NCBI GenBank assembly: GCA_017450705.1
Contig: JAFSTC010000045.1
Location: forward strand, 1-63,199
Length of the DNA stretch: 63,199 nucleotides
Reading direction: 5' to 3'
Source: Lentisphaeria bacterium
Lineage (GTDB): Bacteria; Verrucomicrobiota; Lentisphaeria; Victivallales; Victivallaceae
Position numbers and translations under genes: made by a program
Part shown: positions 17,632 through 26,814 of the stretch, piece by piece
How the letters are laid out: each line of letters begins with the position of its first letter
How positions within the stretch are numbered: position 1 is the first letter of the stretch
The notes under the pieces: model-generated
Databases searched by the model: none
Told to the model about the DNA's origin: nothing
The model's input: only the letters and a program-made list of their open reading frames with translations

Positions 17632-17653
17632 AAAAACACAGGCCCATCGCCTG
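17632..17653 (-). terminator. Probable intrinsic terminator of the repeat-protein gene
   Basis: On the minus strand CAGGC-N5-GCCTG is followed by TGTTTTT. It lies 12 nt past the stop codon at 17666. The stem is short (5 bp). Confidence 0.5.
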
Positions 17654-17665
17654 CAGTCCCGACCG

Positions 17666-20600
17666 TCAGATGACGGCGAGACTTGTCGACCACTCGGCGC
17701 CGACGGAACCGTAATAACGCCACTCGAGGGTGTCGGCAGCGCGGACGAGCTGAGCGCCGAGATCGCCCGCGGAGGTGCGGATGCGCAGATCGTCTTTGCC
17801 GTCGCCGTCAAAGTCGGCGATCTGTTCGACCGTCACGTTCCCGAGGTCGCCGATGCCGAACCAGCTCTTGACGCTGCCGTTTTGGGCCAGCCATGCGCCG
17901 TAGTAGGTATCCTTTTTCAACAGCACGTCGTCGACGCCGTCGCCGTCGAAGTCGCCGCATCCCACGACAGCGAAACCCGCCGGGAGTGTGTCGAGATCGG
18001 CCCAGACCATGGTGCCGTCAGACTGCGTGAGCCAGCTTCCGGCGAAACCCGCGTCGTGCTTCAGGACCACGTCGTCCCGGCCGTCGCCGTTGAGGTCGCC
18101 GACGGCGGTGATCTTCCACTCGTCGCCGAGGCTCTGGAAGTAGTTCCAGCCGGTGATCGGGCCGCTGGTAAAGAAGCATCCCACGGCGCCGTTGACGTTG
18201 CGGAGAAGCAGATCGGTCTGGCCATCGGCGTTGAAGTCGCCGAGGCCGAGGATCCGGGTGGCGTCGTCGAACTGGCCGATGGTTGTCCAGCCCGCGACGT
18301 GGCCGGAATCGTTCGTGACCCACGCACCGATGATGTTGTCGGAGCTCTTCACGTAGACGTCATTGGTCGCCTTTCCCGCGTCGGTGATGCCCGTGCCGAA
18401 GATCTCCCAGCCCGGGTTGCGCTGACTCAGGTCGCCCCACGCGGCGGTTTGATCGTTCTGGATGAGCCAGGCGCCCGTGGCCCCTTCCGCGCCGTGGCCG
18501 GACTGAGTGACGGACATGATGACATCGGCTCGTCCGTCGCCGTTGAGATCGCCGGAAACGGCAATCGGCGGGATCCCGCCCCCTTCAACAAGCAAAGTCA
18601 GCGTGCTGTCGGTCACGGTCAGGGTATAGGTGCAGTTGTTGTGCGAAAGCGGAGAGCCATTGATGACGGCGATGCCGAAGTCCTCCGTCGCAGTTCCGAC
18701 AGAGACCATTGCCGCGAAGTTCGCCGCGCCCCCGGCCAGCGCGTAAGCACCGGCCGCTTGGCGGCCGGAGACGGTGAGGGTGTACGAGGGAGCCCCCTCG
18801 ATCCTTGACAGGTCGTTGACCAGTACCGTGTTTCCCGGGGCGATACCGGAAACGTCGAAGTCGATGATGCCGCCCTCTTCGGCAGAAACAATGCCGCCGC
18901 CTGCGATCTCCAAGCGCCCGGTTGCTATGCCGCCGCTGGAAACATAAAGCTCGCCGCCGGAATTGACGGTGGTGCTGTTCGCCGTGCCGCCGCTCTCGAC
19001 ATAAATCCCTCCGTGACGGTTGACAGTTGTACCGTTGGCCGTTCCGCCGCTGAAGACACACATATCACCGTAACTGATGGCAGTGCTGACAGCGGTCGTG
19101 CCGGAGTGCACTGACATCTTATCCGTCAGCACCAGTCCGCTGATGACATTTGAAGCAAAGGTGACATCCGCTTCGTCATCAACATCGACGTACCCCCCGT
19201 TTTCCACGATGGCCGTCGCCGTGCCGTTCCAGACGCTCATCGAGCCGCCGGAATTAACGGTGGTGCTGTTCGCCGTGCCGCCGCTGCGGCGGACAACCAT
19301 CCTGCCGCCGGAATTGACGGTGGTGCTGTTTGCCGTGCCGCCGCTGGAGACGTACATCCTGCCGTCGGAACCGACGGTGGTGCGGTTTGCCGTGCCGCCA
19401 CTGGAGACAAACATATCCCAATAGTCGGTGACCGTGCAACCGGAGATCATCCCGTTCTTCATCTCGAATACGGAATCGGCATACGTTCCCCGGATCCAGG
19501 TGTTCGGGGCGACGATAAGCTCCATACAGGCCCCGCTTATGACGACGAGATCCGTCGCCGTGCCGCCGCTGGAAATATAAAGCTCGCCGCCGGAATCGAC
19601 GGTGACGCGGTTCGCGGAGCCTCCGCCGAAAACTGTCATGCTGCCGTCGGAATTGACGGTGGTACTGTTCGCCGTGCCGCCGCCGGAGACATAAAGCTCG
19701 CCGTATCTATCGACGGTGATGGTGTCAGCCGTGCCGCCGCTGCCTACAGTGGCAACGATTCCGCCACGAACCGTGCATCCGGAAAACCTGGCGTCTTTGA
19801 TCTCGAACGCGGATCCCGCGAAGGTTCCCTTGACGCGGGTATCGGGCACGACAAAAAGTTCCAGCAAAGCCCCGCTGGAGGCGATGACATCGGTCGCCGT
19901 GCCGCCGCTGGAAACAGTCATCCTGCCGCCGGAATTGACGGTTGTGACACTCGCCGTGCCGCCGCTGGAGACAAAAAGTTCGCCGTAGGAATTGACAGTG
20001 GTGACGCTCGCCGTGCCGCCGCTGGAGACATCCATCTCGCAGCCGTAATTGATGGCAGTTCTGCTGGCAGTTCCGCCGCGGGAGAGAGTCATCCTGCCGC
20101 AGGAATCGACTGTGGTGCTGTTCGCCGTGCCGCCGCTGGAGACGATCATCCAGCCTCCTGACAAGGCTGTACTGTTCGCCGTGCCGCCGCTCATCACGTA
20201 CATGGAGTGGTAATCGGAGATAACGATCCCTTCCATCACCATCGCGGAGGAGAGAAGAGTGTCGGACCCGAAATATACGCCGCTGCAGCTGCCGGCAAAC
20301 GTCGCGGTCGCGTCGTATCCGACAATTACTCTCCCGACAAAGGGGGTCCAATCGATATCCAACGCCGTGCCGCCGCTTTCGACATACATATAGCCGCCGG
20401 AACTGACAGCGGCGGAGTTTACCGTGCCCCCGCTGCAGACATACATGGCGCCGCCGGAATTGACGGTGGCGCCGTCGACCGTTCCGCCCCGGGAGACGAT
20501 CATGCTGCCTCCCGACATAGTGGTACTGTTGGCCGTGCCGCCGCTGCAGACATACATATCGCAGCCGGACAGGGTGGTGCCGGCGGCCGTTGTGCCGGAG

Positions 20601-21019
20601 TGGACTGTAACTCCATCGAACAACACCAGTCCGGAAAAAGTATTGGGAACAAAGGTTATATTCGCGTCGTACCCTCCGACATACCCCCCGTTTTCAATAA
20701 TCGCTGCCGCCGTGCCGCCATCAATCCACATACTGCCGCCGGAATTGACGGTGGTGCTGTTCGCGGTGCCGCCGCTGGAAACCTCCAGATAGCCGCGGGA
20801 ATTCACGGTAGTGCTGTTCGCGGTGCCGCCGCCGGAAACCTCCAGGCAGCCGCGGGAATTGACGGTGGTGCTGTTTGCGGTGCCGCCGTAGACATACATA
20901 CTGCCGCGGGAATTGACGGTGGTGCTGTTTGCGGTGCCGCCGCTGGAGACATACATGGAGCTTTTAGCTACAACGACCCCCGTGGAGGTCACGCCGCTGG
21001 AGACATAATAGGACGCCAT
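17666..21019 (-). CDS. Giant strand-loop-strand (AIDA-type) repeat protein with FG-GAP-like C-terminus
   Basis: An 1117-residue protein. Residues 1 to about 760 are dozens of imperfect units of roughly 16-19 residues (SSGGTANSTTVNSGGxMxV), the strand-loop-strand repeat of AIDA-type passengers, predicted to form a beta-solenoid. The last 300 or so residues carry at least four Asp-rich calcium-binding FG-GAP/VCBS-like units (GDLNGDGRADV, GDFNADGQTDL, GDFDGDGVDDV, ADFDGDGKDDL). It is probably a surface or secreted adhesin or glycan-binding protein. I see neither an N-terminal signal peptide nor a C-terminal translocator barrel, so its export route is unclear. It is transcribed alone from 21067-21095. 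Confidence 0.85.
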   Translation of the reverse strand: MASYYVSSGVTSTGVVVAKSSMYVSSGGTANSTTVNSRGSMYVYGGTANSTTVNSRGCLEVSGGGTANSTTVNSRGYLEVSSGGTANSTTVNSGGSMWIDGGTAAAIIENGGYVGGYDANITFVPNTFSGLVLFDGVTVHSGTTAAGTTLSGCDMYVCSGGTANSTTMSGGSMIVSRGGTVDGATVNSGGAMYVCSGGTVNSAAVSSGGYMYVESGGTALDIDWTPFVGRVIVGYDATATFAGSCSGVYFGSDTLLSSAMVMEGIVISDYHSMYVMSGGTANSTALSGGWMIVSSGGTANSTTVDSCGRMTLSRGGTASRTAINYGCEMDVSSGGTASVTTVNSYGELFVSSGGTASVTTVNSGGRMTVSSGGTATDVIASSGALLELFVVPDTRVKGTFAGSAFEIKDARFSGCTVRGGIVATVGSGGTADTITVDRYGELYVSGGGTANSTTVNSDGSMTVFGGGSANRVTVDSGGELYISSGGTATDLVVISGACMELIVAPNTWIRGTYADSVFEMKNGMISGCTVTDYWDMFVSSGGTANRTTVGSDGRMYVSSGGTANSTTVNSGGRMVVRRSGGTANSTTVNSGGSMSVWNGTATAIVENGGYVDVDDEADVTFASNVISGLVLTDKMSVHSGTTAVSTAISYGDMCVFSGGTANGTTVNRHGGIYVESGGTANSTTVNSGGELYVSSGGIATGRLEIAGGGIVSAEEGGIIDFDVSGIAPGNTVLVNDLSRIEGAPSYTLTVSGRQAAGAYALAGGAANFAAMVSVGTATEDFGIAVINGSPLSHNNCTYTLTVTDSTLTLLVEGGGIPPIAVSGDLNGDGRADVIMSVTQSGHGAEGATGAWLIQNDQTAAWGDLSQRNPGWEIFGTGITDAGKATNDVYVKSSDNIIGAWVTNDSGHVAGWTTIGQFDDATRILGLGDFNADGQTDLLLRNVNGAVGCFFTSGPITGWNYFQSLGDEWKITAVGDLNGDGRDDVVLKHDAGFAGSWLTQSDGTMVWADLDTLPAGFAVVGCGDFDGDGVDDVLLKKDTYYGAWLAQNGSVKSWFGIGDLGNVTVEQIADFDGDGKDDLRIRTSAGDLGAQLVRAADTLEWRYYGSVGAEWSTSLAVI
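18950..20990. repeat. DNA-level tandem repeat array inside the adhesin-like gene
   Basis: Near-identical plus-strand units such as GCCGGAATTGACGGTGGTGC and TTCGCCGTGCCGCCGCTGGA recur with a spacing of about 57-60 bp. Non-repeat spacers interrupt them near 19430-19560, 19740-19880 and 20200-20350. Some copies are nearly identical over 50 nt, pointing to recent amplification or homogenisation. Copy number is a likely source of strain variation and assembly error. Confidence 0.85.
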
Positions 21020-21066
21020 TCTTCACCGAGTTCCGAGTTTTTGTGCCTGAGATGTTTGCCGGGGAT

Positions 21067-21095
21067 AAAATACTGCCGTCCCGTCGCAACTTCAA
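21067..21095 (-). promoter_or_regulatory. Promoter of the repeat-protein gene
   Basis: Read on the minus strand: TTGAAG (21090-21095), a 17-nt spacer, TATTTT (21067-21072). It lies about 48 nt upstream of the ATG at 21019. Confidence 0.55.
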
Positions 21096-21316
21096 GAGTG
21101 AAAACAAAAAAAGAGTGAGAAAAGCCATGGTCGGGCACGGCTGTGTCCGAGGCCGAGACCGAGGCGGCAGCGGAAATCGGGACGGTCCGGCGGGCGCGTC
21201 CGATTTGTCGGACCCATCCGCCCCCTCCCTGCCCCCCCCCGCAGGAAATCGATACCGCCGGGCGGAGCGGCACAAATAAACCCACAATAAACCCGCATTC
21301 GGGACAGGCCGGGGTC

Positions 21317-21345
21317 TTGACATCGGGGGGAGCTTTGCATATATT
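21317..21345 (+). promoter_or_regulatory. Strong promoter of the regulator-pseudopilin-GH9 operon
   Basis: TTGACA (21317-21322), a 17-nt spacer, TATATT (21340-21345). This is nearly the full sigma70 consensus, about 50 nt upstream of the predicted start. Confidence 0.75.
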
Positions 21346-21402
21346 TATGCACGGAAGAAAAAGAAGCGGCGTTTCGCTCGTTTTTTGACGCGGAGGGACA
21401 TT

Positions 21403-22524
21403 TTGAGAGAGATCGAGGACATCCGGAAGACCGATCGGCTGCCGTTCGGGACGGACGGGGTCGTCCCCCTGTACATCCGGCTCAAAAACGAACTGAAGAA
21501 ACGGCTGCTTTCGACTCCCGGTCTCGACAAACTGCCGGGAACGCTGGAGCTGGCCGCCGAATACCATGTCAGCAAAGGGACAGTCAACCGGGCGTTGAGT
21601 CTGCTGGTGGACGAAAACCTCGTGTGCAGGATCCCCCACCGGGGGACTTTGCGGTGTTCCTCTCAGGATTACTCCGATCCCCAGCTCAACTCCCGGGTGT
21701 TCGCCCTGGTCTTTCCCGCTTCCGGATACCAGAGCTGGAAGGAGATGATCATCCCCATGCAGGAGGCCGCCGTTCAGGCCGGATTCTCCCTCGACATCTA
21801 TCTTTATTCCTCGGCAACGGGACACCTTGCAAGCGTCCTCAGGCGGGCGAAGAAGCAGTGTGTGGGGATCGCCCTTTACTTGAGCTCCGACGATGCAAAT
21901 CCGCTGGAGGAGTTTCAGGACAAAAACCCCGTCGTCGTCATCGGTCAGAAGTTCGAGGGGCGGCCCGTCTCCACCGTGACGGCGGACAACCGCACCGCCG
22001 CCCGGCAGATCACGGGATATCTGCTGGATCACGGATCCCGCTCCGTGGCAATGGTCTTCGGAACGATCCGCGAGGCGGCGTTCATCCGCAACCGCATCGA
22101 CGGCTGGAAAGACGCTCACGCCGAACGGGGTCTCGTCCCCGACATGACGGAGATCTTCCGCCCGGCGGACGCAGCCTTCACGGGATTCGAAACGTTCCTC
22201 AAAAAAAAGCGCCCGGATGCGGTCATCCTCTCCAACAACGGGGCCGACTGGCAGACGATCATGCGCCTCATCGAAAAATGTGCCTACCCCCTGCCCCGGT
22301 TCGCCGTGTTCGTGCTGGAGAACGGCGGCGACAGGAGCTTCTTCCGGGACGACACGATTTTTGCGGTCTCGCCCATCGCGGAGTTCGGAGAAGCCGTCAT
22401 CCGGCTGCTTCTGCTCACCTTGCAGAAAAAGATCCGCACGCCGCAGAAGCACGAGATCGGAATGAGAATTTTCATCGGCAAGGAAGACCTTTGCGATAAA
22501 ACCTCCACAAGGAAAGGAATTTGA
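21403..22524 (+). CDS. GntR-type winged-helix regulator with LacI-type sensor domain
   Basis: A 373-residue transcription factor. The winged helix-turn-helix (about 20-90, with [22 protein letters not shown]) is of the GntR type. The remainder is a periplasmic-binding-protein-like sensor as in LacI/GalR proteins ([54 protein letters not shown]-like strand). I chose TTG 21403 because GGAGGG lies five nt before it; a TTG at 21385 has no such site. This domain pairing (AraR-like) usually responds to a sugar. It heads an operon with a pseudopilin and a GH9 enzyme and probably controls both. Confidence 0.85.
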   Translation: MREIEDIRKTDRLPFGTDGVVPLYIRLKNELKKRLLSTPGLDKLPGTLELAAEYHVSKGTVNRALSLLVDENLVCRIPHRGTLRCSSQDYSDPQLNSRVFALVFPASGYQSWKEMIIPMQEAAVQAGFSLDIYLYSSATGHLASVLRRAKKQCVGIALYLSSDDANPLEEFQDKNPVVVIGQKFEGRPVSTVTADNRTAARQITGYLLDHGSRSVAMVFGTIREAAFIRNRIDGWKDAHAERGLVPDMTEIFRPADAAFTGFETFLKKKRPDAVILSNNGADWQTIMRLIEKCAYPLPRFAVFVLENGGDRSFFRDDTIFAVSPIAEFGEAVIRLLLLTLQKKIRTPQKHEIGMRIFIGKEDLCDKTSTRKGI

Positions 22525-22526
22525 CT

Positions 22527-23195
22527 ATGGAACCCGAAAAAAACCGCCGCTCCTTCACGTTGATCGAGCTCCTGGTCGTCATCGCCATCATCGCCATTCT
22601 GGCGGCCATGCTGATGCCGGCTTTGAGTCAGGCCCGGGAGGCGGCCAAAGGCAACGACTGCAAAAACAATCTGCACCAGCAGGGACTGGCGCTGAGCCTC
22701 TATCTCGACAGTTACGCAGAGCACTTCCCGCCCATGCGGCTGGAATCCGGCAAGGACTGCAGCTACGCGCTGGCGAAGATCGCCGACACCCTCCGGCCGG
22801 GAGCGAAAAAAACCAACATCGCCCTCTGTCCCTCTGAGACGAATCCCAATTCGGTGCTGTATTCCGGCTCCTGGGGTCTGCGCTTCTACTACACCTACGC
22901 CGTCAACGGTCATGTCGCCCTGGACTGGAATGTCGAGGGATACAATCTTGCGAGCATCAGGAACCCCGGCAAAACGCTGATGTTCGCCGACTCGAAAAAG
23001 GCCTATTTCAAAAGATTCGAGCAGACCTTCCGGACCCGGCACAACGGCACGTTCAACGCCGTCTACATCGCGGGGCACGTGGAGAACTTCAAGTCCAACG
23101 TGGGCGGCGACCTGACCGTCAGCGACCTTCCTGAACCCGGGAAATATCTGCTGCAGACCGCAGATCTCAACGTCTACTGGGGCGGCCACAAATAA
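22527..23195 (+). CDS. DUF1559-type pseudopilin
   Basis: A 222-residue protein. After a short basic leader (EKNRRS) comes the type IV pilin-like helix [20 protein letters not shown], then a polar helix and a small globular domain ending in an H-X9-type DUF1559 region ([18 protein letters not shown]). The +5 Glu of mature pilins is present. The residue before the Phe is Ser, not the usual Gly. Start ATG 22527 has AAGGAAAGGAA upstream; the TTG at 22521 does not. Such pseudopilins form short periplasmic filaments in type II secretion-like machines. It sits between the regulator and the GH9 gene. Confidence 0.88.
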   Translation: MEPEKNRRSFTLIELLVVIAIIAILAAMLMPALSQAREAAKGNDCKNNLHQQGLALSLYLDSYAEHFPPMRLESGKDCSYALAKIADTLRPGAKKTNIALCPSETNPNSVLYSGSWGLRFYYTYAVNGHVALDWNVEGYNLASIRNPGKTLMFADSKKAYFKRFEQTFRTRHNGTFNAVYIAGHVENFKSNVGGDLTVSDLPEPGKYLLQTADLNVYWGGHK

Positions 23196-23211
23196 CCTGA
23201 AGGTCCAAGTC

Positions 23212-26200
23212 ATGAGAGCTGTTATCCGCATCTGCGCGGTGTTCCTTGCACTGACGGCGGCCGCAGGGGATCTGCTGCCCCTGAACTTCGACCTGCTGGA
23301 CGCGTCGGGCAAAGCGGCGGGCTTCGCCGTCTTCAAGGCCCGCGTCGCGGAACAGGGCGGGAAAAAGGCCGTCGAACTGGATCAGGCGCAGGGCCATTTC
23401 GTCACCGTTCCCGTCAAGATCGCAGAACCGGGCCGTCTCGTTCTCACAGGCAGCTGTGCCGGGGATGCGGACACACTTTATGCGAAAATCACCGTCGGTG
23501 GAAAAGTCGTCTCGAGGAGCATCCGCAGAAAATACATGTCGCAAAAAGCCGACGGATCGAACGCCTTCACGCTGACTTTCGACGGCGTTCCCGCCGGGGA
23601 CGGGTATCTTTTCGTCGCCCCCCGGGGCGGGAAGACGGGGAAACTGATCATCCGGGAACTGGCGCTGGATGCCAAGGAACCGCCGCCGACCGCGGCGCTC
23701 CGGGAAACGGTCTTCCCTGTTCCCGAAGTCATCGACTCGGACAGTGAGCGGATCGAAGCCGCCGCGGCCCTCGACATCGCCTCCGGCTGGACCAGAAGAG
23801 CCGCGGAACCGCGGCTGGAGATCCTGCCGTCAAAAACTCCCGGCGTGCTGGAGGTGCGTTTCGACACCAGCACGGGGGAGCTGGAAAAATCCCTTTTCCC
23901 CTACAACTTCCGCAAGGGGAAACTCACCTGCCGTCTGGACCGGGAGATCCCCCTGCCGCCGGAGACCTGGACGAAATACAATCAGCTCTCGGTCCTCGTC
24001 AGGCCCAACTGTCCCCACGACCGATCCTCGCTCTGGTTCGACGTGCTGGGCCGCTTCAAGCACCCGGGGCTCCAGGCCGCTGCGCCGCTTAAGGGCGGCA
24101 AGTGGAACAAGATCGCCGTCAACTGGTCCTGTCTGCCGCCTGAGGAGGCGCGCAAAATCACCGGCATTTCGCTCGGTTTCGGCTCCTTCGGGACCCCGAA
24201 GGGCGAGGAACGCTTCACTTGCTTCGAATTCAAAGACTTCCGCCTCGAGCGCGTCGTGAACGGCACGGAGGACACCTGGGAGGTCTCCCCCGAAAAGATC
24301 GCCCTTCCCCAGACGGGTTACGCGCCGGGGGAGACGAAACAGGCCCTGCTCCCGGGCAATCATCCCGCGGAAGAGTTTTCTCTCGTTTCGGACGGCAAAA
24401 AGTTTTTCACCGGGAAACTCCTCCCCGCCGCCTATCCGACGGGCAAATTCAAAATCGCCGATTTCTCCGCCTTTCATACCCCCGGGCGCTACCGGCTCGT
24501 CTCGGGGCGTCTGCGGTCGGTCCCCTTCGAGATCGGTTACGATCACCTGAAAAACGCGGCGGCAAAAAGCCGTTTCTTCATGTCCTGCATGCGGATGGGC
24601 ACGACCACGCCGATCTATCCCAAACACGCCCATCTGGCCGACGACGCCCGCCGGTCCGACACGGGGGAGCAGATCGACGTGGCGGGGGGCTGGTTCGACG
24701 CCTCCGACCTCTGCGGCTTTCACGCCATGGCGGCGACCAGCATCACCCGGCCCCTGCTGGCGGCCCTCTGCCGCTTCAACGTGCCGGAGCTTGAGAGCGA
24801 AGCCCTCTGGGGCGGGAAACTGCTGAACAAAATCTACGAGGAGAAGACCGGACTGCCCTTCACCGTCATCAGCCACTTCATGGTCTACCGGGCGACGAAA
24901 AAAGTCGATATGAAAAAGCCCGATCCGGCGACAAAATTCATCATCGCCAACAACGGGCTCTGGACCATGAACAAATACTACACCGACAACATACCGGGGA
25001 CGGGCGACGAACGGGGGATCCACTTCGCCAAGGCGGACGGTCCCTGTTCCCCCCACGACAGGCAGGACTTTCACTACGGCATCACCGCCGCGGGCAACTG
25101 GCTGCGGCTGGCGGCGAAGGACCGCGCCGCCTTCGAGCAGGCGACGGCCCGGAGTCTCGCACACTTCCGGCGTCTGGAAACGGCCGACGACAAAGCGCTG
25201 AAGGCCGACGGCATCATCCCCTTCGACCGCAATTTCACCCGCATGGAGCTCCTGCGGCTGGAAAATCTGCTCGCGCTTTACATCGACACCCATGACGAAA
25301 CATTCCGGAAACAGGCATCCGCCCTCGTGCAGAAGCTGCTGGCCAAACAGGAACGCAAGTGGTACGCTGCTGGAAACGGCCGCATCACCGGCTGGTTCAA
25401 CACCTTCCGCGGCACGGACTGGGACGGGCCGCAGTACGTCGCAAGCGTCCTTGCCCTGTACGCCGAAAAGGGGGCATCGATGGAGGAGTATCTCAAAATA
25501 AGCAACGCTCTGCGCATCTATGCCGAGGGCTTTTTGACCAACCCCGAGGCGCGGATCAGGCCGTACAACGCGATCTACCCCATGATCAACCGCCGGGCGT
25601 TCAAACAGTTCTCCCCGCGCCCCGTCGCGCGGCGGGGGAAAGAGGTGCTTTACGGGAATTTCAGGAAGCGCTTCCTCTCGGACATCACCGGCATCTTCGC
25701 GCTGGACGCGCTCTTCGCAGGAGAATTTTTGACCGACACCCGCCTGCAGAAGGCCGCGTCGGAAGTTCTGCGCTACAATCTGGGGGAAAACCAGAGCGCC
25801 CGTTCGCTGATGGCGGACGTCGGGACGAACTTCAATTGTCAGCTCATGTCCACGCATCTGGGCTGGATCCCCGGCATGATGGGCAATCCCGACATCGCGG
25901 AGGGCGTGATGAAACTGCCCTACAACCGCAACTGCGGCCGCTACGAGATCTACACCCAGGCCCAGGGGGCCTACACCGCCGCGCTCACGATCCTCTCCGC
26001 CGATGCGATCCTTCGCTTCGAGGGGGCCAAGGAGATACGGGCGACGGATACGCTGACGGGCCAAGTCCATGAAACCTCCGACGGCCGTCTCACCCTCCCC
26101 GGCGGCACGGTGTACAAAATCAGGGCCGGGAACGGTCCCGGATTCGAGCTCCCCGTCGTCAGCGGGCAGAAGCGGACCGTCAGCGTAAACAAGCCCTTCG

Positions 26201-26463
26201 TCTCAAAAGCCGAAGCTGTTGACTCGGGGATCCGCCTCGAGCTTGTCAATCCCCTCCCCGCCGACCGCAGGCTCAAGCTCAACGCCTTCGCCGAAAACAT
26301 GCGCCTCGGGGAAACGCCCGAGATCGCGCTCAAGGCCGGGGAAAAGCGCGTCGTCACCATTCCCGCCTCCGCCACCGACGGTTCCTGTGCCGCCGCGGCC
26401 GCCTTCTGGCTCGACGACGACTTCCGCGCCGCAAAAAGCGTGATGAGCCGACTCCTGCCGTAA
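23212..26463 (+). CDS. Secreted glycoside hydrolase family 9-like enzyme
   Basis: A 1083-residue protein with a signal peptide (about 1-18) and two or more N-terminal beta domains. The cellulase Ig-like domain follows (about 360-440; LPQTGYAPGETKQALL ... HTPGRYRLVSG). The (alpha/alpha)6 barrel carries the diverged GH9 motif GGWFDASDLCGF (near 490), with the catalytic Asp pair, and RYEIYTQAQGAY (near 909), which fits the general acid Glu. A further beta domain ends the protein. GH9 enzymes are mostly endoglucanases, but this sequence is divergent and other beta-glycans are possible. It is the last gene of its operon, 16 nt after the pseudopilin gene. Confidence 0.82.
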   Translation: MRAVIRICAVFLALTAAAGDLLPLNFDLLDASGKAAGFAVFKARVAEQGGKKAVELDQAQGHFVTVPVKIAEPGRLVLTGSCAGDADTLYAKITVGGKVVSRSIRRKYMSQKADGSNAFTLTFDGVPAGDGYLFVAPRGGKTGKLIIRELALDAKEPPPTAALRETVFPVPEVIDSDSERIEAAAALDIASGWTRRAAEPRLEILPSKTPGVLEVRFDTSTGELEKSLFPYNFRKGKLTCRLDREIPLPPETWTKYNQLSVLVRPNCPHDRSSLWFDVLGRFKHPGLQAAAPLKGGKWNKIAVNWSCLPPEEARKITGISLGFGSFGTPKGEERFTCFEFKDFRLERVVNGTEDTWEVSPEKIALPQTGYAPGETKQALLPGNHPAEEFSLVSDGKKFFTGKLLPAAYPTGKFKIADFSAFHTPGRYRLVSGRLRSVPFEIGYDHLKNAAAKSRFFMSCMRMGTTTPIYPKHAHLADDARRSDTGEQIDVAGGWFDASDLCGFHAMAATSITRPLLAALCRFNVPELESEALWGGKLLNKIYEEKTGLPFTVISHFMVYRATKKVDMKKPDPATKFIIANNGLWTMNKYYTDNIPGTGDERGIHFAKADGPCSPHDRQDFHYGITAAGNWLRLAAKDRAAFEQATARSLAHFRRLETADDKALKADGIIPFDRNFTRMELLRLENLLALYIDTHDETFRKQASALVQKLLAKQERKWYAAGNGRITGWFNTFRGTDWDGPQYVASVLALYAEKGASMEEYLKISNALRIYAEGFLTNPEARIRPYNAIYPMINRRAFKQFSPRPVARRGKEVLYGNFRKRFLSDITGIFALDALFAGEFLTDTRLQKAASEVLRYNLGENQSARSLMADVGTNFNCQLMSTHLGWIPGMMGNPDIAEGVMKLPYNRNCGRYEIYTQAQGAYTAALTILSADAILRFEGAKEIRATDTLTGQVHETSDGRLTLPGGTVYKIRAGNGPGFELPVVSGQKRTVSVNKPFVSKAEAVDSGIRLELVNPLPADRRLKLNAFAENMRLGETPEIALKAGEKRVVTIPASATDGSCAAAAAFWLDDDFRAAKSVMSRLLP

Positions 26464-26814
26464 AGGTCGGTTGTCCGGAGGAAGAGGGGACTCTCTTTTC
26501 CCCGTGCCTCCATCCCTTTTCGAGAAAAGCGTTCTATTTTAAAACTGTCGCCTGCCCCTGCGGGAAACAGAGCGTCCCTGAAGGACCGCATCCCGCCCCT
26601 CCCCTTCGATGGCCCGATGCCGCCCGGTGCCGGGTCCTTTTTTGTTGCGCATCGAAAAAACATAAAAAAATTTTTCCCGGCGCATAAGAAAAGAACTATT
26701 GTCCGGCAATTAATATAAAACAATAAATTTTAGCGACAACGCGGGGAAGGGAAAGAAGCCCGGCTCAGGGACGGCGTGTCCGCAGAATGGAACAGACTGG
26801 AATGGAGGGCCGAT
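26464..26814. other. Intergenic region after the GH9 gene
   Basis: About 350 nt without a credible gene. It holds a probable terminator near 26611-26646. An AT-rich part (26640-26735) may carry a weak promoter for the SPFH gene: TTGTCC at 26699 and TAAATT at 26724, with a 19-nt spacer, so not convincing. Confidence 0.5.
26611..26646 (+). terminator. Probable intrinsic terminator after the GH9 gene
   Basis: GGCCCG and CCCGG/CCGGG arms form a GC-rich hairpin followed by TCCTTTTTTG. It lies about 150 nt past the stop codon, so it may serve as a distal terminator. Confidence 0.5.

Larger units (their letters stand above)
17338..17665. other. Non-coding spacer between feoA and the repeat-protein gene
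   Basis: A 328-nt spacer clearly richer in A and T than its surroundings, with many A/T runs. It contains the possible metalloregulator site (17442-17455) and a terminator for the gene at 17666. No open frame here has a plausible start and composition. Confidence 0.6.
21020..21402. other. Divergent intergenic region
   Basis: A spacer of about 380 nt between the minus-strand repeat protein and the plus-strand regulator. It contains one promoter for each direction (21067-21095 and 21317-21345). Between them are a C-rich run near 21225-21242 and no credible gene. Confidence 0.6.

Noticed and set aside
18950-20990. CRISPR array
   Set aside because: The regular repeats encode in-frame strand-loop-strand units of one long protein; the spacers are themselves repetitive.
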